Source: Photobacterium galatheae
GTDB lineage: Bacteria; Pseudomonadota; Gammaproteobacteria; Enterobacterales; Vibrionaceae
DNA length: 64,000 bases
Assembly: GCF_000695255.1 (NCBI RefSeq)
Contig: NZ_JMIB01000030.1
Location: forward strand, 1-64,000
Direction: 5' to 3'
Shown here: piece by piece, positions 1-8,583 of the stretch
Layout of the letters: each line of letters starts with the position of its first letter
Numbering within the stretch: position 1 is the stretch's first letter
Position numbers and translations under genes: made by a program
The notes under the pieces: model-generated
Seen by the model: the letters and a program-made list of their open reading frames with translations, nothing else
The model's database searches: none
Told to the model about the DNA's origin: nothing

Positions 1-21
1 TTCAAATTTTTCTTTAGACAC
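1..21 (-). CDS. tufA: Elongation factor Tu, 5' end only
   Basis: Only the first seven codons are inside the window. Read on the minus strand they give a GTG start followed by Ser-Lys-Glu-Lys-Phe-Glu, the N-terminus of gamma-proteobacterial EF-Tu, which also starts with GTG in E. coli. An AGGAAGGA Shine-Dalgarno lies just upstream. Its position about 105 bp downstream of fusA is that of tufA in the str operon (rpsL-rpsG-fusA-tufA). EF-Tu delivers aminoacyl-tRNA to the ribosome as a GTP complex. The rest lies beyond the window edge. Confidence 0.85.
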
Positions 22-127
22 GATCGTGTTCCTTCCTAGTTGTGATTCGCCCCGCTGACTGAGCGGGACGCGTCAGAAGTTGTATTTTATGCGTCAACCG
101 AAGCGGACGCAATATTTCTGCTCATGT
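22..127 (-). other. fusA-tufA spacer with small hairpin
   Basis: This 106-bp spacer contains an inverted repeat, CCCGCT at 51-56 and AGCGGG at 62-67. No T-run follows it on the minus strand, so it is more likely an RNA-processing or stability element in the str mRNA than a terminator. The tufA ribosome-binding site follows it. No gene is seen here. Confidence 0.5.
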
Positions 128-2224
128 TTAACCACGCTCAGCGACGATACCGTCGGCGATATTCTTCGGAACTTCAGCATATTCGCTGAACTCCATCGAA
201 TAGGATGCGCGGCCTTGCGTAGCAGAACGAAGATCCGTTGCGTAACCAAACATTTCAGAAAGTGGAACCTGGGCACGGATAATCTTCAGTCCAGCCGGAC
301 CTTCATCCATACCACCGATGATGCCACGACGACGGTTCAGGTCGCCCACAACATCACCCATCCAGTCTTCTGGGGTAGTTACTTCAACTTTCATCATAGG
401 CTCAAGAATCACAGGTTGAGCATCAAGTGCACCCTTCCTGAACGCCATTGAACCGGCGATCTTAAACGCCATTTCGCTCGAGTCAACATCGTGGTATGAA
501 CCATCGAACAGCGTCGCTTTGACGTCCAGTACCGGATAACCGGCAAGCACACCATTTTTCATCTGCTCTTCGATACCTTTCGCCACTGCGCCGATATATT
601 CTCTCGGAATAACACCGCCAACGACTTCGTCAACGAAGACAAAACCGGCATTCGGCTCAGAAGGTTCAATCTTCAGCCATACGTGACCGTACTGGCCGCG
701 ACCACCAGATTGACGTACGAACTTACCTTCCACTTCCGTCTTACCACGGATAGTTTCACGATAAGCAACCTGAGGTTTACCAACGTTACATTCAACGCTG
801 AACTCACGTTTCATACGGTCAACGATGATATCCAGATGAAGCTCGCCCATCCCTGAAATCAGGGTCTGGCCAGATTCTTCATCTGTTTCCACCCGGAATG
901 ATGGGTCTTCTGCAGCCAGTTTACCCAGCGCAATACCCATTTTTTCCTGGTCAGCTTTCGACCTTGGTTCAACAGCAATCTGAATAACCGGCTCAGGGAA
1001 TTCCATACGTTCCAGGATCACTTTATGATCTTGATCGCACAGGGTGTCACCCGTCGTCACATTTTTCAGACCGATTGCTGCCGCGATGTCGCCAGCTCGA
1101 ACTTCTTTGACTTCTTCACGCTTATTCGAGTGCATCTGCACGATACGCCCGAAACGTTCACGCTTCTCTTTCACAGTGTTGTAGACGGTATCGCCTGAAT
1201 TCACAACACCGGAGTAGACACGCATAAATGTCAGGGTGCCCACAAACGGGTCAGTCGCGATCTTAAATGCCAGCGCAGCGAACGGTTCTTCGTCACTGGA
1301 ATGGCGGATCACTTCGTTCCCATCCATGTCTTCACCACGGATTGCTTTGACTTCCGTTGGTGACGGCAGGAATTCAACTACAGCATCCAGGACAGCCTGC
1401 ACACCTTTGTTCTTGAATGCAGAACCACAGGTCGCCAGAACAATTTCATTGTTCAGCGTACGTTGGCGCAAACCGGCTTTAATGTCGTCTTCTGACAGAT
1501 TCCCTTCTTCCAGGTACTTATCCATCAGTTCTTCAGACGCTTCAGCAGCCGCTTCTACCAGATTGGTATGCCATTCTTCGGCCAGTTCCTGCATGTCGGC
1601 TGGAATGTCTTCATAAGAGAAGCTCATGCCTTGATCGGCTTCATTCCAGTTGATCGCTTTCATTTTAATCAGGTCGATCACACCTTTAAATTCTTCTTCC
1701 GCACCAATATTCAGTTGAATCGGTACAGGATTTGCGCCAAGACGTTGTTTGATTTGATCAATCACGCGCAGGAAGTCTGCACCTGCACGGTCCATCTTGT
1801 TCACGAAGACCATACGGGGTACTTCGTATTTGTCAGCCTGACGCCATACGGTTTCAGACTGAGGTTCGACACCTGATGAACCACAGAAAACAACCACTGC
1901 ACCATCAAGTACGCGCAGAGAACGCTCTACTTCGATCGTGAAATCAACGTGTCCTGGGGTGTCGATAATGTTGATGCGGTGCTCAGGGAACTGAGCATCC
2001 ATACCACGCCAGAAGGTTGTAGTGGCAGCAGAGGTGATGGTGATCCCACGCTCCTGCTCCTGCTCCATCCAGTCCATGGTAGCGGCACCGTCGTGTACTT
2101 CACCAATTTTGTGGGAAAGACCTGTATAGAACAGGATACGCTCGGTCGTGGTTGTTTTCCCGGCGTCTACGTGAGCACAGATACCGATGTTACGGTAACG
2201 CTCGATAGGAGTTTTGCGAGCCAC
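128..2224 (-). CDS. fusA: Elongation factor G
   Basis: EF-G is the translational GTPase that drives ribosomal translocation and, with RRF, ribosome recycling. The 698-residue product has the expected length. It opens with the P-loop [12 protein letters not shown] (about residues 17-28), then the G3 motif DTPGH and the G4 motif NKMD, followed by EF-G domains II to V. The start codon is GTG, preceded by AAGAGGA at a good distance. It is the third gene of the str operon, downstream of rpsL and rpsG and upstream of tufA, and shares the strong promoter in front of rpsL. Nothing in the sequence suggests the divergent EF-G2 paralogue. Identification is essentially certain. Confidence 0.98.
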   Translation of the reverse strand: MARKTPIERYRNIGICAHVDAGKTTTTERILFYTGLSHKIGEVHDGAATMDWMEQEQERGITITSAATTTFWRGMDAQFPEHRINIIDTPGHVDFTIEVERSLRVLDGAVVVFCGSSGVEPQSETVWRQADKYEVPRMVFVNKMDRAGADFLRVIDQIKQRLGANPVPIQLNIGAEEEFKGVIDLIKMKAINWNEADQGMSFSYEDIPADMQELAEEWHTNLVEAAAEASEELMDKYLEEGNLSEDDIKAGLRQRTLNNEIVLATCGSAFKNKGVQAVLDAVVEFLPSPTEVKAIRGEDMDGNEVIRHSSDEEPFAALAFKIATDPFVGTLTFMRVYSGVVNSGDTVYNTVKEKRERFGRIVQMHSNKREEVKEVRAGDIAAAIGLKNVTTGDTLCDQDHKVILERMEFPEPVIQIAVEPRSKADQEKMGIALGKLAAEDPSFRVETDEESGQTLISGMGELHLDIIVDRMKREFSVECNVGKPQVAYRETIRGKTEVEGKFVRQSGGRGQYGHVWLKIEPSEPNAGFVFVDEVVGGVIPREYIGAVAKGIEEQMKNGVLAGYPVLDVKATLFDGSYHDVDSSEMAFKIAGSMAFRKGALDAQPVILEPMMKVEVTTPEDWMGDVVGDLNRRRGIIGGMDEGPAGLKIIRAQVPLSEMFGYATDLRSATQGRASYSMEFSEYAEVPKNIADGIVAERG

Positions 2225-2239
2225 GATTGAATCCTCTTA

Positions 2240-2294
2240 CTAAGGTTATCCTTAGAAAATGGTATGGGCGCAGCAGGCCAAGCCTGCTGCGCCC
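2240..2294 (-). repeat. Two tandem hairpins between rpsG and fusA
   Basis: The 87-bp rpsG-fusA spacer holds a perfect 13-bp stem, GGGCGCAGCAGGC at 2266-2278 and its complement at 2282-2294, with a 3-nt loop. Next to the fusA ribosome-binding site is a smaller stem, CTAAGG at 2240-2245 and CCTTAG at 2250-2255. The large stem is followed on the mRNA strand only by a weak T-rich stretch, so a partial terminator or an mRNA processing/stability element are both possible. It is seen directly; its role is inferred. Confidence 0.7.
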
Positions 2295-2311
2295 AGTCGC
2301 TAATAATGAAA

Positions 2312-2782
2312 TTACCAGCGGTAGTGTGCGAACGCTTTGTTCGCTTCTGCCATACGGTGAACGTCTTCACGTTTCTTAACAGCAGAACCTTTGTTGTCGG
2401 ATGCGTCCAGCATTTCAGCAGCCAGACGAGCAGCCATAGATTTTTCACCACGCTTACGCGCAGCTTCAACCAACCAACGCATAGCCAGAGCATTACGACG
2501 TACTGGACGTACTTCTACTGGCACCTGGTAAGTTGAACCACCTACACGGCGAGATTTAACTTCTACCGCTGGGCGAACGTTTTCAAGAGCTTTTTCAAAA
2601 ATAGCCAGGTGCTCTTCACCAGAGCGCTCAGCCATAGTATCCAGTGCAGTGTAAACAATTTTCTCTGCAGTAGATTTCTTACCGTCAACCATCAGGATGT
2701 TGACGAATTTTGCCAGCAATTCAGATTTGAATTTAGGATCTGGAAGGATCTTACGCTGACCAATTACGCGACGACGTGGCAT
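2312..2782 (-). CDS. rpsG: 30S ribosomal protein S7
   Basis: S7 is a primary 16S rRNA-binding protein that nucleates assembly of the 30S head and lies near the E site. The 156-residue product begins [18 protein letters not shown], the classic S7 N-terminus, and is basic throughout. It is the second gene of the str operon, 98 bp after rpsL. In E. coli S7 represses its own operon by binding the rpsL-rpsG intercistronic RNA; the equivalent spacer here can form a hairpin with a GAAA loop (2817-2832). Identification is certain; autoregulation is inferred from E. coli. Confidence 0.98.
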   Translation of the reverse strand: MPRRRVIGQRKILPDPKFKSELLAKFVNILMVDGKKSTAEKIVYTALDTMAERSGEEHLAIFEKALENVRPAVEVKSRRVGGSTYQVPVEVRPVRRNALAMRWLVEAARKRGEKSMAARLAAEMLDASDNKGSAVKKREDVHRMAEANKAFAHYRW

Positions 2783-2816
2783 GGAAATTCTCCGTTGTCT
2801 TCTTCAGGTTTTATCC

Positions 2817-2832
2817 AAAACTTTTCAGTTTT
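2817..2832 (-). promoter_or_regulatory. Possible S7 leader hairpin (rpsL-rpsG spacer)
   Basis: On the mRNA strand the spacer reads AAAACT-GAAA-AGTTTT, a 6-bp stem closed by a GNRA tetraloop. In E. coli ribosomal protein S7 binds this intercistronic region to repress translation of its own cistron. The stem is A/U-rich and I cannot show that S7 recognises it, so the assignment rests on position. Confidence 0.35.
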
Positions 2833-2880
2833 TTCAAAATTACAGTTAATTTAGTGTTTGGCCTTACTTAACGGATTCCA

Positions 2881-3273
<393 letters not shown>

Positions 3274-3299
3274 TTACTTTCGTAAAGGTGAAAAATCCG

Positions 3300-3317
3300 C
3301 CTCCCAACAACAGGAGG
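3300..3317 (-). promoter_or_regulatory. 5'-end hairpin of the str operon mRNA
   Basis: CCTCC and GGAGG flank an 8-nt loop at 3300-3317. The predicted transcription start from the upstream promoter falls at about 3318, so the stem would form at the very 5' end of the mRNA. Such terminal stems are known to slow mRNA decay. The stem is visible; the stabilising role is inferred. Confidence 0.45.
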
Positions 3318-3324
3318 ACGCGAA

Positions 3325-3353
3325 ATTTTAGGCGTCGGACTATAAGGTGTCAA
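3325..3353 (-). promoter_or_regulatory. Sigma-70 promoter of the str operon
   Basis: On the minus strand TTGACA (3348-3353) and TAAAAT (3325-3330) are separated by exactly 17 bp. This is a near-perfect sigma-70 promoter placed about 70 bp upstream of rpsL. The discriminator just after the -10 is GC-rich (around GCG), a feature of stringently controlled ribosomal promoters. Regulation by ppGpp is inferred from that feature. Confidence 0.85.
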
Positions 3354-3433
3354 GATATATACAGCGATCACAGCAATGATCATTTCTTAATCACTGTTTT
3401 TGACCCCGCTGTTCTCTTTTCCAGCACCCGCCA

Positions 3434-3724
3434 CTATGCCCATTTCATGCTGTTCGGATGGCTGACCGTCAGTTCAACAAATTGACTGTGATCGATCACT
3501 TCAACTTCAGTTGACACTCGCCCAGCCAGCCCCCGGGCCAGCAGATCTGCTTCCAGCACATAAACCGCAGCCCCCTGACTCAGCACCTGAGTGAGCTGTT
3601 CTGGAGACGCCGCAGCCACTGCCGCATCCTGTAGCAACAGAACTTCGTCTCCCGGCAGAAGCTGTTCTGCACATTGCTGTAAAGCACGATTTTGAAAAGG
3701 AGAGGAAAAGACCATATGTAGCAT
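3434..3724 (-). CDS. tusB: Sulfurtransferase complex subunit TusB (DsrH family)
   Basis: TusB is a subunit of the TusBCD heterohexamer, which relays sulfur from TusA to TusE for 2-thiolation of tRNA wobble uridine by MnmA. The 96-residue product starts MLHMVFSSP and ends LTVSHPNSMKWA, both matching the E. coli TusB pattern. I chose the ATG at 3724 rather than one four codons earlier because GGGGCG lies a suitable distance upstream and because TusB proteins begin MLH. It is the last of three adjacent tus genes (D, C, B), 26 bp after tusC, and directly precedes the rpsL promoter as in E. coli. Confidence 0.93.
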   Translation of the reverse strand: MLHMVFSSPFQNRALQQCAEQLLPGDEVLLLQDAAVAAASPEQLTQVLSQGAAVYVLEADLLARGLAGRVSTEVEVIDHSQFVELTVSHPNSMKWA

Positions 3725-3750
3725 AAATCGCCCCATCGGCAGATTGCGGG

Positions 3751-4104
3751 TTAATAACTCAGTAATTTCTGACAGCGATGCAGTCTGTGCCGTAATTCAT
3801 CTCCGGCCAGGACTTCAGCCTCAATCAGCAAATCATCGGCCGACAGCCCACGTTTTGCCAGCGACTCGCCACACACCCAAATGTCTTCAATGTCATATAA
3901 AGACAGCATCTTGAAAGCGACACTGTATTCACGGCTCAGAACTCTGTCGCCCTGTTGCCCTTTCAATATTTGCCAAACGCCATCACCGATAAAGAATAAC
4001 TGAATATCTTCACTGTAAGCGGAAGTGGCCAGCACAGCATCCAGTCCTTCCCGACCACTGTTACAGCCATGAGGAACAGAACGAAAAACGAACCCAATCG
4101 ACAT
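3751..4104 (-). CDS. tusC: Sulfurtransferase complex subunit TusC (DsrF family)
   Basis: TusC is the second structural subunit of the cytoplasmic TusBCD sulfur-relay complex for tRNA 2-thiouridine synthesis. The 117-residue product shows the family features: GREGLDAVLATSAYS near residues 18-32, FFIGDGVWQILKGQ near 37-50 and SLYDIEDIWVC further on. Length agrees with E. coli TusC (119). It lies 17 bp after tusD and 26 bp before tusB in one transcription unit. No catalytic cysteine is expected in this subunit. Confidence 0.93.
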   Translation of the reverse strand: MSIGFVFRSVPHGCNSGREGLDAVLATSAYSEDIQLFFIGDGVWQILKGQQGDRVLSREYSVAFKMLSLYDIEDIWVCGESLAKRGLSADDLLIEAEVLAGDELRHRLHRCQKLLSY

Positions 4105-4121
4105 AAGAATTTCCGAATGAA

Positions 4122-4514
4122 TTAAAACTGAATGACACGATCGGCACTCAGCAGCACCTCCGCCAGACCGCCCAAACCGGCCTGTTCAAAGCCATCAGCC
4201 AAATTACTGCCGGGCAAGCTGTTTTGGCTGGCTTCCAGTTCACTGACGACGCCCCTGCGCAGGGCCGCCGCGACACAGGTTTGTAATTCTACCCCGCTTT
4301 CACGGCCAAGTTGCTGCCAGGCAGCCAGCAGATCAAATTCGTCTGAAGCTGGTGCGACCAGCGCTGAACCGTTGTGAACGCCTTCCTGATAGAAAAAGAC
4401 TCGCTGCAACTGATGGCCGGCAGCGATGACCGCCTGGGCAAACTGCAATGCGCTTCGGGCGTTCTGCGTCCCATAGGCCGGCCCCTCAACCACCAGCGCA
4501 AAAGTCAGACTCAT
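4122..4514 (-). CDS. tusD: Sulfurtransferase complex subunit TusD (DsrE family)
   Basis: TusD is the catalytic subunit of TusBCD; a conserved cysteine accepts persulfide sulfur from TusA and passes it to TusE. The 130-residue product begins [17 protein letters not shown], has AHQFAQA-like helix content typical of DsrE folds, and contains the expected cysteine in [13 protein letters not shown] (around residue 80). Its ATG overlaps the stop of the upstream yheO gene by four bases (ATGA), so the two are probably translationally coupled. Identification follows from sequence and order yheO-tusD-tusC-tusB. Confidence 0.94.
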   Translation of the reverse strand: MSLTFALVVEGPAYGTQNARSALQFAQAVIAAGHQLQRVFFYQEGVHNGSALVAPASDEFDLLAAWQQLGRESGVELQTCVAAALRRGVVSELEASQNSLPGSNLADGFEQAGLGGLAEVLLSADRVIQF

Positions 4515-5254
4515 TTTTCGCCATCCTCAGTCTTCCGCTGGCGGATATAGAGATACACGGTATGTTTGGAAATATTCAGGCGATCAGCCACCCGGTTAAT
4601 CGCATCTTTGATATCGAAAATGCCTTTATCGTACAGCTCCATTACGATCTGGCGGTTTTTCGCATTGTTCGAAACATTCTTGTCTGCATTGATTTCTTCA
4701 ATCGTACGTTCAACCGTCTGATCCACCAGCTCATCAACATCACTGGCAAAGTTCACACTGGATGCAGCCTGCTTCGCTTCATCGGTCGGCATGAAAGATT
4801 GCAGGATCTGAGAGAAAGGGGCATCCAGATTCACGTTGATACACAGCAGACCAATGATGTTGTCATCAGCGTTGCGGATGGCAATGGTGATGGACTTCAT
4901 CAATGCCCCACCTTTGGCTCGTGTAAAATAGGCGCGGGAAAAATTCCGCTCAGACCCTTCAATGTCTCGCAGCATCCGCAGCGCCAGATCAGTGATCGGT
5001 GAGCCCACCTTACGGCCCGTATTTTCACCATTGGCAATTTTGATCGCCGAGGTATTCAGGTCCGCCAACGAGTGCAGCACAATTTCACAGAACGGACCAA
5101 TCAGTGCAGCCAGGCCATCCACGACCGCTTCATAGGAACGTAAAATGACAAAGTCATGTTCAGTAAACGTGCGGGTTTCAATGAAGTCACTTTCCACCAT
5201 GACTTCAGTGCCAAAGTTATCTGTTGATACCACTTTCCTGTCTTCCTTGCTCAT
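4511..5254 (-). CDS. yheO: YheO-type PAS/HTH transcriptional regulator
   Basis: The 247-residue protein has an N-terminal YheO-like PAS domain (about residues 30-145) and a C-terminal DNA-binding HTH of the DauR/YheO family (about 190-240, with [19 protein letters not shown]). Related proteins are transcription factors that sense small ligands through the PAS domain; E. coli YheO has no well-defined role. It heads the tus genes and overlaps tusD by four bases, as in enterics, so it may control sulfur relay or simply share transcription. A GGGA sequence precedes the ATG. Family assignment is firm; the target genes are unknown. Confidence 0.9.
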   Translation of the reverse strand: MSKEDRKVVSTDNFGTEVMVESDFIETRTFTEHDFVILRSYEAVVDGLAALIGPFCEIVLHSLADLNTSAIKIANGENTGRKVGSPITDLALRMLRDIEGSERNFSRAYFTRAKGGALMKSITIAIRNADDNIIGLLCINVNLDAPFSQILQSFMPTDEAKQAASSVNFASDVDELVDQTVERTIEEINADKNVSNNAKNRQIVMELYDKGIFDIKDAINRVADRLNISKHTVYLYIRQRKTEDGEK

Positions 5255-5394
5255 TCCCGCTTCCCGGATTTACAGGCAATCCTGCATTTCAACGAAACGG
5301 GGAAAAATTCAATTCTTGCTTGCAAGTTTATCAGAATATGAATAGAGGTCTTCACAAAATGAAAACTGGAACGCACAAAACTGCTGCCCAATAA

Positions 5395-5426
5395 ATAAAA
5401 AGCCCGGCACTGACATGGCCGGGCTT
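5395..5426 (-). terminator. Rho-independent terminator after fkpA
   Basis: An 8-bp GC-rich stem, AGCCCGGC at 5401-5408 and GCCGGGCT at 5418-5425, is followed on the minus strand by a T-rich run (T5 then ATTTATT). It sits about 20 bp beyond the fkpA stop codon. Confidence 0.9.
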
Positions 5427-5447
5427 AGAGGATAAATCGTCGGAAAC

Positions 5448-6266
5448 TTAGTGGCTATGGCCGTCTTCAGCAGCTTCCTCGCCCGGCTTCACCTTCTCGA
5501 TATCCAGCAGTTCGACTTCAAACACCAGTGTTGAGTTCGCAGGAATACTTGGGTTCGCCTGAGAACCATAAGCCAGCTCTGGCGGAATCACAAACTTGAA
5601 CTTAGAGCCCACAGGCATCAGTTGAACACCTTCGGTCCAGCCTGGAATCACCTGATTCAACGGGAAAGTGACCGGTTGTTTACGCTTGTATGAGCTATCA
5701 AACTCAGTTCCGTCAACCAGAGTTCCTTTATAATGAACCTTCACTTTGTCGGTCTCTTTCGGCTTATCGCCCTGACCTTCAGTTTCTACGATATACAGCA
5801 GACCCGACTCAGTTTTCTTCACGCCTTCCTGTTTTTCGAATTCAGCACGGAAGTCGTCGCCTGCTTTCGCATTCTCTTCGGCTTCTACCTTAGCTTTCGA
5901 CATCATCATATCAGAAACACGTTTGTCCAGTTCCTGCAACGCTTGCTGGGTCTCTTCCTGACTCAGACGGCTATTGCCGTCGAACACATCACTGACACCC
6001 GCCAGCACGTCTTCTTTTTTCAGCTCCAGACCCAGCTCTTTTTGCTGTTCCAGGTTTGCAGACAAGTACTGTGCCAGGGAAGCACCGATCGCGTAGGCTG
6101 CTTTCTGATCTTCAGATTCAAACGCTTTCGTCGCTTCTGCCGCAGTCTGCTCAACCTGAGCAGCTGGCTCTGCTGTTTCTGCAGGTGCCGAGGTTTTCTC
6201 ATCCTGACAACCTACCGCCAGCAGAATGGTTGCTGCCAGTACAGACATTTTCAGAACTGGTTTCAT
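5448..6266 (-). CDS. fkpA: FKBP-type peptidyl-prolyl isomerase FkpA, lipoprotein form
   Basis: FkpA is a periplasmic prolyl isomerase and chaperone for envelope proteins. The 272-residue product has an N-terminal dimerisation region (FKBP_N, about residues 45-150) and a C-terminal FKBP domain (about 160-255) with VKVHYKGTLVDGTEFDSS and GWTEGVQLMPVGSKFKF. I placed the start at the ATG at 6266, which has GGAG six bases upstream; four extra codons upstream are possible. The signal region ends in LLAVGC, a lipobox, so the protein is predicted to be a membrane-anchored lipoprotein, unlike soluble E. coli FkpA. The C-terminus is His/Glu-rich (EDGHSH). Confidence 0.92.
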   Translation of the reverse strand: MKPVLKMSVLAATILLAVGCQDEKTSAPAETAEPAAQVEQTAAEATKAFESEDQKAAYAIGASLAQYLSANLEQQKELGLELKKEDVLAGVSDVFDGNSRLSQEETQQALQELDKRVSDMMMSKAKVEAEENAKAGDDFRAEFEKQEGVKKTESGLLYIVETEGQGDKPKETDKVKVHYKGTLVDGTEFDSSYKRKQPVTFPLNQVIPGWTEGVQLMPVGSKFKFVIPPELAYGSQANPSIPANSTLVFEVELLDIEKVKPGEEAAEDGHSH

Positions 6267-6447
6267 CTCTCTCTCCATTTATCCAGAGGCTAAGCTCTTA
6301 ACTTTAGGCATAGTTTTTCATAACTGTGTTAAAACCATGCCATATCAATATACTAATACCAACTTTTTTCTTGCCGTTGGTGATAACACCCGGTTTTCAA
6401 CGGGATTGATGCCAGGCAAAAGCAGCCGAAACACGGAAAGTCAGCAC

Positions 6448-7428
6448 ATGCGTCACATTTTTTTAGCAGTCATTTTCATTCTGACCCTGATCAGCGTATC
6501 AGGTTGCGATATCTCAGGTCCCGAGCGTCAGCGCTGGAATCTGGCGCCGAATGGCGCGACCACGTTCAGTCTGAGCAGGGATGGCCGCTTTGCCTTATTT
6601 TATTCAGCCCAACAAGGTATCGTGCTCTGGGATCTTCAGCAAAACAAAAAGTTAGCGAATTTAGGTTCTCAAGATCCACATCACACTACCGTGACAAATA
6701 GCGATATATCTGACAATCACCGCTATGCGATCACCGCGACAGCACAAAATTTTGCGATCTGGGATCTAGCCTGGGGACAGGCTCAGGGATTATGGTCGAT
6801 ATCCGACAGCATGATCCGGGATGCAACGATCGCCAATGACGGTAAACAGGTACTGCTGGCCCTCTCAAACGGCAAGGCACTCTACGTCGACTTGGGCAAC
6901 GGAAGACGACTGGAGTTCCTCGCCCACCGGGAAAAAGTCAATTCAGTGGCCATTTCACCGAACGGACACTATGCCCTCTCCGGCGGTGATGACAAATCTG
7001 CATTTCTGTGGGATACCCAAAGCGGCCAGATTCTCTATCAGTTTGAACACCCAATGCGGGTCAATCAGGTCAGCCTGCACCGAGATGGTCAACTGGCAAT
7101 GACCGCCGACAGCGGCAACGATACTTTTATCTGGGATCTGACAAACGGGCACAAACAAGCCGCGTTGAACATTCGTCTGAGACAGCAGAATTTTTCCAGT
7201 GCGCGATTTTCAGATGACGGTTTACAGCTGGTCACGGGCACACCCTCCCGCAGAGTCGAACTCTGGAGCACCGTGACAGGAGAACGACAGGGTTATTGGC
7301 AAGCAGCCACGCAAGAAAATGAGCGTCCGGGGTCAGCGGTAGTGTATGATGTGGCCATTACGCCACAAGGTGATGTCCGCTCAGGCAGCTCAGCCGGCAT
7401 TGCTCAGGATTGGCACCGTCCCGAATGA
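6448..7428 (+). CDS. WD40-repeat lipoprotein
   Basis: The 326-residue product starts at ATG 6448, with GGAAAG just upstream; longer reading of this frame lacks a ribosome-binding site. It has a short hydrophobic segment ending LISVSGC, a lipobox, so it is predicted to be lipidated and exported. The rest is a chain of WD40-like repeats with recurring x-W-D endings (VLWDLQ, AIWDLA, FLWDTQ, FIWDLT, ELWSTV), about 45 residues apart, enough for a beta-propeller. In this family such domains hold protein complexes together. It lies divergent from fkpA and 16 bp before slyX. The partner and function are not known; similar genes occur at this position in Vibrionaceae as I recall. Confidence 0.8.
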   Translation: MRHIFLAVIFILTLISVSGCDISGPERQRWNLAPNGATTFSLSRDGRFALFYSAQQGIVLWDLQQNKKLANLGSQDPHHTTVTNSDISDNHRYAITATAQNFAIWDLAWGQAQGLWSISDSMIRDATIANDGKQVLLALSNGKALYVDLGNGRRLEFLAHREKVNSVAISPNGHYALSGGDDKSAFLWDTQSGQILYQFEHPMRVNQVSLHRDGQLAMTADSGNDTFIWDLTNGHKQAALNIRLRQQNFSSARFSDDGLQLVTGTPSRRVELWSTVTGERQGYWQAATQENERPGSAVVYDVAITPQGDVRSGSSAGIAQDWHRPE

Positions 7429-7444
7429 CCGATGACCATCAACC

Positions 7445-7669
7445 ATGACAGACATAGAAAAAAAGCTACAGGCTCAAATTGATGAGCTGGAAATGAAACA
7501 GGCTTTTCAGGAACAAACCATTGAAGAACTCAATGACGCCCTGACGCAACAGCAGTTTCTGATCGAAAAAATGCAGGTCCAGATGCGCTATCTGGTGGGG
7601 AAAGTGAAGTCTGGTCAGGTTTCCAATATCGCCAGTGAAAGCGAAGAAACACCACCGCCGCACTATTGA
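7445..7669 (+). CDS. slyX: SlyX family protein
   Basis: This 74-residue protein is a short coiled coil: heptad-like [20 protein letters not shown], continuing through [18 protein letters not shown], with a C-terminus ending in PPPHY as in other SlyX proteins. SlyX is widespread beside slyD in gamma-proteobacteria; its function is undefined. It follows the WD40 lipoprotein gene by 16 bp and is convergent with slyD across a shared terminator. Confidence 0.9.
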   Translation: MTDIEKKLQAQIDELEMKQAFQEQTIEELNDALTQQQFLIEKMQVQMRYLVGKVKSGQVSNIASESEETPPPHY

Positions 7670-7686
7670 TTGCAATCGTGAATACA

Positions 7687-7713
7687 AAAACGGGAAGCTG
7701 AGCTTCCCGTTTT
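7687..7713. terminator. Bidirectional terminator between slyX and slyD
   Basis: A perfect 13-bp inverted repeat, AAAACGGGAAGCT at 7687-7699 and AGCTTCCCGTTTT at 7701-7713, separates the convergent genes. The A/T ends give a U-run in either direction. Confidence 0.9.
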
Positions 7714-7724
7714 GACATCATGAC

Positions 7725-8240
7725 TTAGTGGTCATGTCCGCAACAACCACCTTCATGATCGTGGTCGTGGTCGTGAGCCTGATGAATATGGCCGTGGGCA
7801 ATTTCTTCTTCAGTCGCTGCACGGGTCGCAACAACTTCCACATCAAACGTCAGCGTCTGACCGGCCAGCATGTGGTTACCATCAACCACCACTTCGTCGC
7901 CGTCAACTTCAGTCACTTCAACCGGGATTGGACCCTGATCGGTGTCTGCCAGGAAACGCATGCCAACAGTGATTTCATCCACACCCTGGAATACTTCAGC
8001 CGGAACACGCTGAACCATTTCTGCATGGTGCTCGCCATATGCTTCTTCCGGCGCTACAGTCACTTCGAACTTATCGCCAACTGCACGACCTTCCAGTGCT
8101 TTTTCCAGACCGATGATCAGGTTGTTATGGCCATGCAGGTAATCCAGCGGCGCATCTGTCGTTGACTGATCAACCACAATACCGTCTTCGGTTTTCACTT
8201 GGTAAGCCAGGCTTACTACGGTGTCTTTAGCGACTTTCAT
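7725..8240 (-). CDS. slyD: FKBP-type peptidyl-prolyl isomerase SlyD
   Basis: SlyD is a cytoplasmic prolyl isomerase, chaperone and nickel-binding protein that helps hydrogenase and Tat-substrate maturation. The 171-residue product has the split FKBP domain (about 1-70 and 125-150) interrupted by the insert-in-flap domain (about 70-125). The C-terminal tail is metal-binding, rich in His and Cys: GHIHQAHDHDHDHEGGCCGHDH-type residues over the last 22 positions. The tail is shorter than in E. coli SlyD (196 residues). The gene is convergent with slyX. Confidence 0.95.
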   Translation of the reverse strand: MKVAKDTVVSLAYQVKTEDGIVVDQSTTDAPLDYLHGHNNLIIGLEKALEGRAVGDKFEVTVAPEEAYGEHHAEMVQRVPAEVFQGVDEITVGMRFLADTDQGPIPVEVTEVDGDEVVVDGNHMLAGQTLTFDVEVVATRAATEEEIAHGHIHQAHDHDHDHEGGCCGHDH

Positions 8241-8329
8241 GTTTACTCCGAATTTGAGCAGGGATTTAACCTGTAATCATACCGGATCTGCCCTGCCAGA
8301 CGCCAACCCTGATCGAAATCAGCCGCAAT

Positions 8330-8539
8330 TTATTCAGGCTTAAAAATGCCAATCACCTGTTCCTGTGCCGTTCCGGCCACATGTTTACTGTCTTCTACAG
8401 ATTTTGGCAAACGGGTATCTGTATGGTGGCAGGCCACACATTCCACCTTCTCCACCTCATTTTCAAGCCACCAGCGTAAGGTATCCTGCTGCTGACATGC
8501 CGGACATACGGCGCCGGCGATAAATCGTTTCTTCGTCAT
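8330..8539 (-). CDS. yheV: YheV family zinc-ribbon-like protein
   Basis: A 69-residue protein with two CxxC pairs, CPAC and CVAC, that would form a small zinc ribbon. It matches the YheV family of putative metal-binding proteins found next to kefB. I took the ATG at 8539 because AAGGAAGGG sits directly upstream; an earlier in-frame ATG has no such site. It lies 44 bp after kefB on the same strand, so it probably belongs to the kefG-kefB-yheV unit. Function unknown. Confidence 0.85.
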   Translation of the reverse strand: MTKKRFIAGAVCPACQQQDTLRWWLENEVEKVECVACHHTDTRLPKSVEDSKHVAGTAQEQVIGIFKPE

Positions 8540-8583
8540 GGTTCCCTTCCTTACAGCCTGGGATAGTCTCAAATCTCGGTCGG

